Made by a program: the position numbers and the translations under genes. DNA of 43,860 nt from UBA11524 sp045132495 (GTDB taxonomy: Bacteria; Bacillota; Clostridia; Christensenellales; Aristaeellaceae): NCBI GenBank assembly GCA_045132495.1, contig JBGUSK010000018.1:1-43860 (forward strand), read 5' to 3'. Positions 31,349 to 38,837 of this stretch are shown here, piece by piece. How positions within the stretch are numbered: the stretch's first letter is position 1; each line of letters begins with the position of its first letter. A model generated the notes under the pieces. It was not told the origin of the DNA, did not search any database, and saw only the letters and a program-made list of their open reading frames with translations.

Positions 31349-33913
31349 ATGAAGAAAATCATTCTGCGCTTGCTTTCCTGGGCGATTGTGATCGCTTTGC
31401 TTGCTGCGCTGGTCGTCTTTGTGGGAATCCCGCTGTTCTCCGAGGATGAGGATGTTCACACGCTGGATCCCCACATCATGTACTATGAAGGCGGCAAAAC
31501 CCCGCTGAAGATGGAAACGGAAAAGCTCGCCTTTGAGATGGATCCCACAACGACCCACTTCAAGGTGACTGACAAGGTCTCGGGCAGGGAATGGCTGTCC
31601 AACCCCGCCAATGCGGATAAGGATCCCCTGGCTGTTTCCACCAACAAGGAGACCCTGCAGGCCACGGCAATCGTGACCTACTCTACCTCCAGCGGTACGG
31701 TGGATCTGAACAACTACAAGTATTCCATCCAGAATGGCAACTACTCCATCACCCAGCAGGAGGACGGCTCCATTCGCGTGGATTACGCCATTGGTAAGAT
31801 CGAGAAGATCTATCTGATCCCCACTGCGATCACCAAGGAGCGCTATGATGCGTTTACCTCGGAGATGAAGAACTCCACCAAGAAGAAGCTCTCATCCAAC
31901 TATACGCTTTACGAGCCCTCCAAGCTGGACTCCAAGAAGAACAAGGATGAGATCATCGCCATGTATCCTTCTGTGGTGGAGCAGCCCCTGTACATCCTGA
32001 AGTCCAACACTTCTGAAAACAACAAGAAGAAGATTCAGGATTACTTTGCTGAGGTCAATTACTCGCAGGAGGATTTTGAGATCGATCAGCAGCTGGTTGC
32101 AGGCACCAAGGATAACTCCGGCGCCGTGTTCAATCTGACCATGGTCTACCGTCTGGAGGATGGGGATCTGGTGGTAGAAGTGCCTTACAGCGAGGTTCGC
32201 TACAAGGCTGCATACCCCATGTCCTACGTTACTCCCTTGCCGATGTTCGGTGCGGCCGGCACTGCGGATGAAGGCTTCATGTTCATCCCCGAAGGCGGCG
32301 GCGCGATCATCAACTTTAACAATGGCAAGCTCCAGCAGAACAGCTACTACGCCAATCTCTACGGCTGGGACTATGCTGTGCGCCGCAAGGAGTTGGTCAA
32401 CGAGACCCGCAATACCTTCCCGGTGTTCGGTATGGCCAAGAACGGCGCTTCCTTCCTGTGCATGATGGAGGGTGCGACCTCCTTTGCCGGCATTCAGGCT
32501 GACATCAGCAACCGCTACAACAGCTACAACTGGATGAGCGCCAAGTATAATGTGGTTCATGCGGATCAGTACAACGTTTCTGCCAAGACTGCACAGCTGG
32601 TGTACATGTTTGAGAAGGATGTCCCTCAGGAGACAGTCATCCATCGCTACCGCTTCCTGAACAGCGACAGCTATGTGGATATGGCTAACGCCTATGGCGA
32701 TTACCTGAAGGAAACCTATCCTGAGCTGGCGCAGGCTACCGCCTCTGAAGTGAGCCCGGTGTCTGTGGAGCTGGTTGGCGCGATCGATAAGACGGTCGTC
32801 AAGTTCGGTCTGCCCATTGATTCTGTTTTTGCGACTACGACCTTCAAGCAGGGTGAGGAGATCATCTCTGACATGACTGGCAGGGGAGTGCGCAACCTGA
32901 ACGTCCGCTATGCTGGCTGGGCCAACGGCGGCGTGACCCAGCAGGTCATGACCAAGGTTGACGTTCTGAGCGAGCTGGGCGGCAAGAAGAACATGACCCA
33001 GCTGATTGCCAAGGCGAAGGAAATGGGCGTTCCGCTCTACTTCGACGGCATCAACTGCTTCGCCTACGACAGCGGCGTGATGGAGGGCTTCATCGCCTTC
33101 AACAACGCGGCCCGCTACACTACCCGCGAGCAGGTTCAGCTGCTACCCTTCGATATTGTTCAGTATCAGCCTGCTGAATGGATGGATGATTACTACCTCG
33201 TTCGCCCGGATTATGCGAAGGCTAATACGGACAATATGATCAGCGAGCTGGCGAAGATGAACGCGTATGGCGTGTCCTTCCGCGACATCGGCAACCTCCT
33301 GAGCGCTGATTATAATCCTAAGGGAACTGTCACCCGTGAAGAAGTGAAGGATCTGAACGTCCAGAGCCTGAAGGACGCCAAGGCCAATAACCAGAGCGTG
33401 ATGATCCGCATGGGCAACGATTATGCCTTGCCCTATGCTGACATCATTACCGATATGGACATGGCCGGTACTTCGTACAACATCATTGATGAGGCTGTGC
33501 CCTTCTACCAGATCGCACTGCATGGCATGAAGGACTACACCGGCGAGCCTATCAACCTTGCGGGCGATTACATGCAGGAATTCCTCCGTTGCGTGGAATA
33601 TGGCGCTGGCCTGAACTTCACCTTCATGGCAGAAGATGCTGAAGTGCTGCAGGATACCTATCATTCCAACTTCTTCGGCGCGAATTACGCCGCTTGGGCT
33701 GAGGATGCAAATGCGCTCATCACCAAGTACCAGAAGGATATGGAAGGCCTCAACCAGCAGCGCATTGTCTCTCACGATCACGTGTCTGCGCATGTGTCTG
33801 TGACTGGCTATGAGGATGGCACCAAGGTCTATGTGAACTACGGCAGCGAAGAATACGCCGAAGGCGGCGTGAATGTTCCTGCCCGCAACTATACTGTGGA
33901 AAGGGGGCAGTAA
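31349..33913 (+). CDS. DUF5696-family membrane-anchored extracellular protein
   Basis: An 854-residue protein with one N-terminal hydrophobic helix (about 9-28) and a long extracytoplasmic part. It fits the DUF5696 family by features such as EGGGAIINFNNGK, FPVFGMAKNGASFLCMMEGA (in part) and YGVSFRDIGNLLSADYNPKG. The central-to-C-terminal region (about 480-760) has alternating beta/alpha patterning resembling a TIM barrel, so a glycoside-hydrolase-like activity is possible but unproven. It follows the Yip1-like gene by 15 bp and precedes a permease by 3 bp. I cannot assign a catalytic pair with confidence. Confidence 0.78.
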   Translation: MKKIILRLLSWAIVIALLAALVVFVGIPLFSEDEDVHTLDPHIMYYEGGKTPLKMETEKLAFEMDPTTTHFKVTDKVSGREWLSNPANADKDPLAVSTNKETLQATAIVTYSTSSGTVDLNNYKYSIQNGNYSITQQEDGSIRVDYAIGKIEKIYLIPTAITKERYDAFTSEMKNSTKKKLSSNYTLYEPSKLDSKKNKDEIIAMYPSVVEQPLYILKSNTSENNKKKIQDYFAEVNYSQEDFEIDQQLVAGTKDNSGAVFNLTMVYRLEDGDLVVEVPYSEVRYKAAYPMSYVTPLPMFGAAGTADEGFMFIPEGGGAIINFNNGKLQQNSYYANLYGWDYAVRRKELVNETRNTFPVFGMAKNGASFLCMMEGATSFAGIQADISNRYNSYNWMSAKYNVVHADQYNVSAKTAQLVYMFEKDVPQETVIHRYRFLNSDSYVDMANAYGDYLKETYPELAQATASEVSPVSVELVGAIDKTVVKFGLPIDSVFATTTFKQGEEIISDMTGRGVRNLNVRYAGWANGGVTQQVMTKVDVLSELGGKKNMTQLIAKAKEMGVPLYFDGINCFAYDSGVMEGFIAFNNAARYTTREQVQLLPFDIVQYQPAEWMDDYYLVRPDYAKANTDNMISELAKMNAYGVSFRDIGNLLSADYNPKGTVTREEVKDLNVQSLKDAKANNQSVMIRMGNDYALPYADIITDMDMAGTSYNIIDEAVPFYQIALHGMKDYTGEPINLAGDYMQEFLRCVEYGAGLNFTFMAEDAEVLQDTYHSNFFGANYAAWAEDANALITKYQKDMEGLNQQRIVSHDHVSAHVSVTGYEDGTKVYVNYGSEEYAEGGVNVPARNYTVERGQ

Positions 33914-33916
33914 TCG

Positions 33917-34900
33917 ATGGCAGCAAATATGAACGCTCCCCGTGAGCATTGGTATGACGGCATCGTTGAGGCCATCAAGACTTACATCCCCGGCAACGCA
34001 ACGTTCAAGACCATGCGTGCCCGCAATGCCCGCATCGGTACCCTGTTCATCCTGCCCTTCATCATCGGTTTCCTGGTCTTCATGTGCAAGCCCATGGTGG
34101 AATCCTTCATCTTCTCCTTCAACGATGTTTCCCTGATTCCCGGCCAGGGCTATGCGAAGACGTTTGTTGGCATCAACAACTACAAGCACGCCCTGCTGGT
34201 GGACCCGGAATACAACACTCTGCTGGTGGAAGAGGCTGGCCAGATGATCATCAACACCATCGCAACGCTGGTTCTCAGCTTCGTGGTGGCGGTCATCCTC
34301 AATCAGGAATTCAAGGGCCGCGTGCTCTGCCGCGCGATCTTCTTCCTGCCGGTTATCCTTTCCTCCGGTGTTCTGCCCGGCATTGAGCATCAGAACGAGT
34401 TCTACGACATGATGGCTGGCATGGCTGAAGCCGTGGAAGGTTCCTCCGGTGTCAACATCTCCCAGGCTCTGGAGGATCTGCTCTCTGTTTCCGGTGTGGC
34501 TGGTCAGGTGTTTGACGTGGTATTCACGATGATCGACTCCATTTACGACGTCGTCATGGCCTCCGGTATCCAGATCATCGTGTTCCTGTCCGGCCTGCAG
34601 TCCATTTCGCCTTCTCTCTACGAGGCGGCGGACGTGGAAGGCTGCTCCGCATGGGAAGCCTTCTGGAAAATCACTTTCCCTATGGTCAGCCCCCTGCTGC
34701 TGGTCAACTGCATCTACACCATCATCGACTTCTTCATGAAGAACGACAACAAGGTGATGGAGCTGATCTACCAGGTGACCTATCAGGACTTCAAATTCGG
34801 CATCTCTGCCGCGATGAGCTGGATCTACTTCGCGATCGCGCTTGCCTTCATCGGCGTCAGCTCGTTCATCATCTCCAAGGCGGTGAAGTCTTATGAGTAA
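33917..34900 (+). CDS. Sugar ABC transporter permease (MalF type), system 2
   Basis: A 327-residue CUT1 permease with about six membrane segments. The EAA loop reads YEAADVEGCSAWEAFWKITFP, with Glu in place of the usual Asp before Gly. A long periplasmic-side loop (about 155-195, GIEHQNEFYDMMAGMAEAVEG in part) is unusual for the family. It overlaps the next permease by 8 nt. Confidence 0.9.
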   Translation: MAANMNAPREHWYDGIVEAIKTYIPGNATFKTMRARNARIGTLFILPFIIGFLVFMCKPMVESFIFSFNDVSLIPGQGYAKTFVGINNYKHALLVDPEYNTLLVEEAGQMIINTIATLVLSFVVAVILNQEFKGRVLCRAIFFLPVILSSGVLPGIEHQNEFYDMMAGMAEAVEGSSGVNISQALEDLLSVSGVAGQVFDVVFTMIDSIYDVVMASGIQIIVFLSGLQSISPSLYEAADVEGCSAWEAFWKITFPMVSPLLLVNCIYTIIDFFMKNDNKVMELIYQVTYQDFKFGISAAMSWIYFAIALAFIGVSSFIISKAVKSYE

Positions 34901-35903
34901 AAACAATACTGTCTTCATTGGCAAGAATAAGAGCTTCTGGGATCGAAACCGCCGCAGCGAAGGCTACCTGCTCAAGCGTGAGATCAAACGCAAGTTTATC
35001 TCCATTGCCCGTGCACTGCTGCTGTTTGGTTTGTGCTTCATGATCATCCAGCCCATGCTGGTCCGCTTCTCTACCGGTTTCATGGAAGAACCCGATCTGT
35101 ACGATTCTACCATCGTTCTGGTGCCCCGCCATGTGACGCTGGATAACTACAAGATCGTGTTCGATCTGACGGGTTTTCCGAACTCCATGCTCAACACCCT
35201 GTGGATCTCCCTGCTGGTGTCTGTGCTGCAGGTCGTGTCTTGCACCTTCGTGGCATACGGCTTTGGCCGCTATGAGTTCCCGCTGAAGAAGTTCTGGTTC
35301 GCCTGTGTGGTCATGCTGATCATCGTCCCCCCGACGACGATCCAGACCTCCCTGTACATGAGCTTTGCGAACTTCGATATCTTCGGTATCTTCAAGGCCA
35401 TTACTGGTAAGTCCATCAACCTGCGTACTTCCATCGTTCCTTACGCGTTGATGAGCCTGACCTGCATGGGCCTGAAGAATGGTCTGTACATTTACATGCT
35501 GCGCCAGTACTTCAAAAACGTGCCGGACAGCCTGGAAGAAGCCGCGTTCGTGGATGGCTGCAGCACTCTGCGTACCTTCACGCAGATCATGCTGCCCGAC
35601 GCTATGCCCACCATTGCCAGCTGCTTCCTGTTCTCCTTCGTGTGGCAGTGGACAGACCTGTTCTACTCCCGTAACTTCTTGTCTTCCTACAATGTTTATT
35701 CCGTGCAGCTGTCTTCGATCGTGTCCCGCATGAGCCGTTACTTCTCTGCTGACGCGTCTAAGGCCGTCATCGTTCCCAACGGCCGTCAGCAGCAGCTGAT
35801 CGCCATCGGCGTGCTGATCTGCTGCATCCCGCTGATCATTCTTTACTGCTTCACACAGAAGACCTTTGTTCAGTCTCTGGCGATGACGGGCAGCAAGGAG
35901 TAA
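34893..35903 (+). CDS. Sugar ABC transporter permease (MalG type), system 2
   Basis: A 336-residue CUT1 permease, partner of the preceding gene. The EAA loop is EEAAFVDGCSTLRTFTQIMLP. The N-terminus is basic and cytoplasmic before the first helix near 38-52. No terminator follows in the 165-bp gap, so read-through into the binding-protein gene is likely in addition to its own promoter. Confidence 0.9.
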   Translation: MSKNNTVFIGKNKSFWDRNRRSEGYLLKREIKRKFISIARALLLFGLCFMIIQPMLVRFSTGFMEEPDLYDSTIVLVPRHVTLDNYKIVFDLTGFPNSMLNTLWISLLVSVLQVVSCTFVAYGFGRYEFPLKKFWFACVVMLIIVPPTTIQTSLYMSFANFDIFGIFKAITGKSINLRTSIVPYALMSLTCMGLKNGLYIYMLRQYFKNVPDSLEEAAFVDGCSTLRTFTQIMLPDAMPTIASCFLFSFVWQWTDLFYSRNFLSSYNVYSVQLSSIVSRMSRYFSADASKAVIVPNGRQQQLIAIGVLICCIPLIILYCFTQKTFVQSLAMTGSKE

Positions 35904-35936
35904 TCAAAAAAGGACAATAAATAAACAATATACATC

Positions 35937-35965
35937 TTGCTATTTGGTTATAGTTGGTGTATAAT
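35937..35965 (+). promoter_or_regulatory. Internal promoter of the second solute-binding protein gene
   Basis: TTGCTA (35937-35942) and a perfect TATAAT (35960-35965) with 17-bp spacing. Confidence 0.75.
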
Positions 35966-35975
35966 AACGGAGTAG

Positions 35976-35993
35976 TTGTGACAGAAGTCACAA
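35976..35993. promoter_or_regulatory. Palindromic operator candidate (CRP/FNR- or Rex-like)
   Basis: TTGTGACAGAAGTCACAA is a perfect inverted repeat of 7-bp arms with a 4-nt centre. It contains TGTGA-N6-TCACA, the CRP-type pattern, and differs from the Rex consensus TTGTGAANNNNTTCACAA only at the two symmetrical inner bases. It lies at about +5 to +22 of the expected transcript, a repressor position. Confidence 0.55.
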
Positions 35994-36008
35994 ATGGCAT
36001 CGTTACTG

Positions 36009-36042
36009 TACAAGTGAATTGCACCAATGTGAATCACTTGTA
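36009..36042 (+). other. Leader hairpin before the second solute-binding protein
   Basis: TACAAGTGA and TCACTTGTA form a perfect 9-bp stem around 16 nt, just upstream of the strong AAGGAGG ribosome binding site. There is no T run. It may protect the mRNA, a common trait of abundant binding-protein transcripts. Confidence 0.55.
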
Positions 36043-36068
36043 TAGAAATAAAAAAGGAGGAACCCATT

Positions 36069-37406
36069 ATGAAGAAACTGGTTGCCCTGCTTCTGGCTGT
36101 CATGATGCTTTCTGCCATGGCTCTGGCCGAAGCCCCCGAAGGCTACCCCGAGATCGTTGAAGGCATCGATTTCGGCGGCGCTACTGTTACCATCTACGAC
36201 TACTGGTCTGGCGACGGCGCTCGTGTTGCCGAGCCCACCGAAGAGCAGCAGGCTCAGTACGACTACCGCGACTGGCTGATGGAGACCTACAATGTTGTCA
36301 TCGAGCAGAAGCAGGGTGGCGACTGGGGCACCTGTGCTGAGGAAATGATCAACTTCGTGTCCGCTCCCGACGGCTCCTACCGCGCTTACATCATCGAGCC
36401 CGGTAAGGTTGGCTCTCTGGTTGCGAACGGCGTTGCCGCTCCCTTCAACTACGACGTGTCCGGCGAGAAGTGGAATGCTGCCAACATCGCTCTGTGGTCC
36501 AAGGCTGGCGTGCCCTACGGCGTGTCCACCGGTTCTCATGAGCCCCGTGCTTGCCTGTACTTCAACAAGCGCGTCCTGGAAGAGGCCAACATTGACTGGA
36601 ACACCATCTATGATATGCAGGCTGCTGGCACCTGGACTTGGGCTGTCTTCGAAGACATGCTGAAGACCATCCAGAAGGACGTTGACAACGACGGCACCAT
36701 CGACATCTGGGGCATGACCGGCGACAACAACGACCTGTTCGTTATGTCTGTTGCTACCAATGGCGGCACCTTCTTCGACTACGACGCCGAAGGCAAGCTG
36801 CAGCCCACTGCTAACTCCGAAGAGACCATCAACGCTCTGAACTGGAGCCGTAACATTTGGCAGACCTACTTCTATCAGCAGCCCGCTGATGGCAACTGGG
36901 ACTACTACAAGGAAGCTTGGAAGACCGGTAAGTACGGCTTCTATATGTACCAGACCTACGGCGGCTTCAACGACAACTCCGAAATGGCTGATATGGAAGA
37001 CGAGTGGGGCTGCGTTGCCTTCCCCGTTCCCAACGAGGGCGACAAGTACCTGACCACCATCTCCGAGAACACCACCCTGATCCCCAACGTCTACACCGAG
37101 GAAGAGGTCGCTAAGATCGCTTTCATCATCGATATGTGGACCAATGCTACCCCCGGCTACGACGATGAGTTCGGCTGGATCGGCAACAAGTACAACTACA
37201 CCGATGACCGCGCTGTGGACGAGACCTACGCCATGCTGCGTGAAGGCGATCACGGCTGGGCTAACCTGTGCGTCCTGCTGGGCACCCAGAACGACGTCCT
37301 GGGCTCCCCCCTGCTGTGGCAGATGGGTTCCAATGAGCCCGCTGCTCTGATCGAGGCTGCTATGCCCGCTTGGCAGGCTCTGTGCGATACCTTCAACGCG
37401 AAGTAA
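36069..37406 (+). CDS. Extracellular sugar-type solute-binding protein, system 2
   Basis: A 445-residue exported binding protein of the carbohydrate ABC type. A signal peptide (about 1-20, ending AMALA) is followed directly by EAPEG; no lipobox Cys is present, so it would be soluble or held by another means. Visible features are GATVTIYDYW, RACLYFNKRVLEEANIDW, TWTWAVFEDMLK and DNDGTIDIWGMTGDNN. Strong codon bias, an AAGGAGG site and its own promoter point to high expression. It follows the system 2 permeases and is probably their ligand receptor. The ligand is unknown. Confidence 0.88.
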   Translation: MKKLVALLLAVMMLSAMALAEAPEGYPEIVEGIDFGGATVTIYDYWSGDGARVAEPTEEQQAQYDYRDWLMETYNVVIEQKQGGDWGTCAEEMINFVSAPDGSYRAYIIEPGKVGSLVANGVAAPFNYDVSGEKWNAANIALWSKAGVPYGVSTGSHEPRACLYFNKRVLEEANIDWNTIYDMQAAGTWTWAVFEDMLKTIQKDVDNDGTIDIWGMTGDNNDLFVMSVATNGGTFFDYDAEGKLQPTANSEETINALNWSRNIWQTYFYQQPADGNWDYYKEAWKTGKYGFYMYQTYGGFNDNSEMADMEDEWGCVAFPVPNEGDKYLTTISENTTLIPNVYTEEEVAKIAFIIDMWTNATPGYDDEFGWIGNKYNYTDDRAVDETYAMLREGDHGWANLCVLLGTQNDVLGSPLLWQMGSNEPAALIEAAMPAWQALCDTFNAK

Positions 37407-37435
37407 TCGCCACTGATTATCCCCAAAGATAATCA

Positions 37436-37465
37436 CGGCCGCTGTGGAAACACAGCGGCCGTTTT
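37436..37465 (+). terminator. Strong intrinsic terminator of the transporter locus
   Basis: CGGCCGCTGTG and CACAGCGGCCG form a perfect 11-bp stem with a GAAA tetraloop, followed by TTTT. Confidence 0.92.
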
Positions 37466-37482
37466 GTGTATAGAATAAGAAG

Positions 37483-37508
37483 TGGCAGGACGTTTTGTTG
37501 TCCTGCCA
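37483..37508. terminator. Hairpin terminator of the SH3 protein gene (probably bidirectional)
   Basis: TGGCAGGAC and GTCCTGCCA form a perfect 9-bp stem with an 8-nt loop just after the minus-strand stop. T-rich tracts on both sides are interrupted. Confidence 0.6.
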
Positions 37509-37512
37509 TTGT

Positions 37513-38760
37513 TTATTTGACTTCATGCATGGAGGAACCGAGCATATATCCCAAATGCTCGTTATACAATACATAGCACCATCCATTGGCAAGCTTGCCC
37601 AGTACGGTTACTTCCGTGTAGTTCGGAAGGAATGCCAGGATCTCGCCGCCGGTGGAAGGAAGGCTGCGTAGATTTAATCCTGTTGCCCTGGTGTTACGAA
37701 TGATGTGCAATTGACCAGATTGAGTTGGTTGGATGGGCGTCAGGTAATCAGCATCCATATAGCCCTCGGTCTGTCCGATACGTACATAAACCCAGCCGGT
37801 TCTGGTGTAGTTGAGGATTGTAAGTGGTGTCCCTGTATAGAATAGGCCAAGTGATTTCGATGTGGAGCTGGCCGATTTTCGCAAATGCAGCTGACCGCCA
37901 GCAGTTCTGGTGTTGATGTAAAAAACAGACGAATGGTCTGTATTGCTGCCGGTGACGGTTGGATTATCGCTGTCCATTCCATAACCAAAGGGAAATGTGC
38001 CGGATAAAACGGTTTCTGACATGTATCCAACCCGTTCATCTACCTGGACATGATACCAACCATCAGAACGGACTCCCAGCACAGTGACAGATGTTCCACT
38101 TGGATACCATCCTAGGCGGCTAAAGGTAGTGTCAGGTCCAGAGCGCAACGCAGCGCCAGTGTTCTTGACAGTGACGATGGGCGTTTCAGGAACGAAGGAA
38201 AGGGCATCCGTCACCAGGAACCGAACATCCATCCATCCGAGTGTAGTCCCCGCAAGCAACACCTGCGCAAAGTCATTATTGATATGCCCCGTAAGTACAA
38301 CCGGAGTGCCTGTGAAATATTTACCGAGGGATTTGGCTGTGCTGCTTGCATTTTCACGAAGGTTGAGGCGGTAGCCGCTTGCAAGGTTCTGCACCCAGGC
38401 AGGGGTGCCGGCAGTAAAAGTAATCTCCGGCTGCGGCGTTGGAGTAGGCTTGGCGGCAATATCGAAACAGGAAAGTGGCACATAGCCATAGCTGAACCCA
38501 TGGACCGAGGTGAAGCTGATGTAACACCAATCGCCGGACATGCTTAGAACATGCACCTCTTGCTGACCGCCGGGAATGATATAGCCTACGATATTTGCCT
38601 TTGTGCTTTTCGTGGCATAAACCCGAACTTCATCCGGGGAGGCGCGTAGGGTATACCCAGGCAAAGGTGTCGAAGTAGGTGGAGAATCAGCTATGGCTGG
38701 CAGATTCAAAATGATCAGGAAGAACGCTGTTATCAGCATGAAGAATTTTCGCATCCGCAT
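37513..38760 (-). CDS. Secreted protein with about five bacterial SH3 repeats
   Basis: A 415-residue exported protein. Residues 1-25 are a signal peptide (ending PAIA), followed by a Pro/Thr linker. Five SH3b-like repeats lie near 36-100, 124-184, 194-252, 280-342 and 352-410, with repeated features such as LNLRENASSTAKSLG, ALRSGPDTTFSRLG, LHLRKSASSTSKSLG and LNLRSLPSTGGEIL, each ending in a G-(W/Y)-M strand. No catalytic domain is seen, so a cell-wall-binding role is likely. The ATG at 38760 is 4 nt from AAAGGA; the ATG at 38754 is an alternative. It lies downstream of the ECF sigma fusion gene on the same strand. Confidence 0.85.
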   Translation of the reverse strand: MRMRKFFMLITAFFLIILNLPAIADSPPTSTPLPGYTLRASPDEVRVYATKSTKANIVGYIIPGGQQEVHVLSMSGDWCYISFTSVHGFSYGYVPLSCFDIAAKPTPTPQPEITFTAGTPAWVQNLASGYRLNLRENASSTAKSLGKYFTGTPVVLTGHINNDFAQVLLAGTTLGWMDVRFLVTDALSFVPETPIVTVKNTGAALRSGPDTTFSRLGWYPSGTSVTVLGVRSDGWYHVQVDERVGYMSETVLSGTFPFGYGMDSDNPTVTGSNTDHSSVFYINTRTAGGQLHLRKSASSTSKSLGLFYTGTPLTILNYTRTGWVYVRIGQTEGYMDADYLTPIQPTQSGQLHIIRNTRATGLNLRSLPSTGGEILAFLPNYTEVTVLGKLANGWCYVLYNEHLGYMLGSSMHEVK

Positions 38761-38796
38761 CACATCCTTTGCATATATAACGATTCGGACGGTTCA

Positions 38797-38825
38797 ATTC
38801 TTGCATACTCTGCCTGATTTGTCAA
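38797..38825 (-). promoter_or_regulatory. Possible promoter of the SH3 protein gene
   Basis: On the minus strand a perfect TTGACA (38825-38820) is followed after 17 bp by AAGAAT (38802-38797), a weak -10 box. Confidence 0.4.
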
Positions 38826-38837
38826 GGCAGACAGAGA

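Noticed and set aside
35994..36017. A seven-codon frame in the leader of the second solute-binding protein gene
   Set aside because: It has no Shine-Dalgarno, no notable amino acid bias and no alternative terminator structure.
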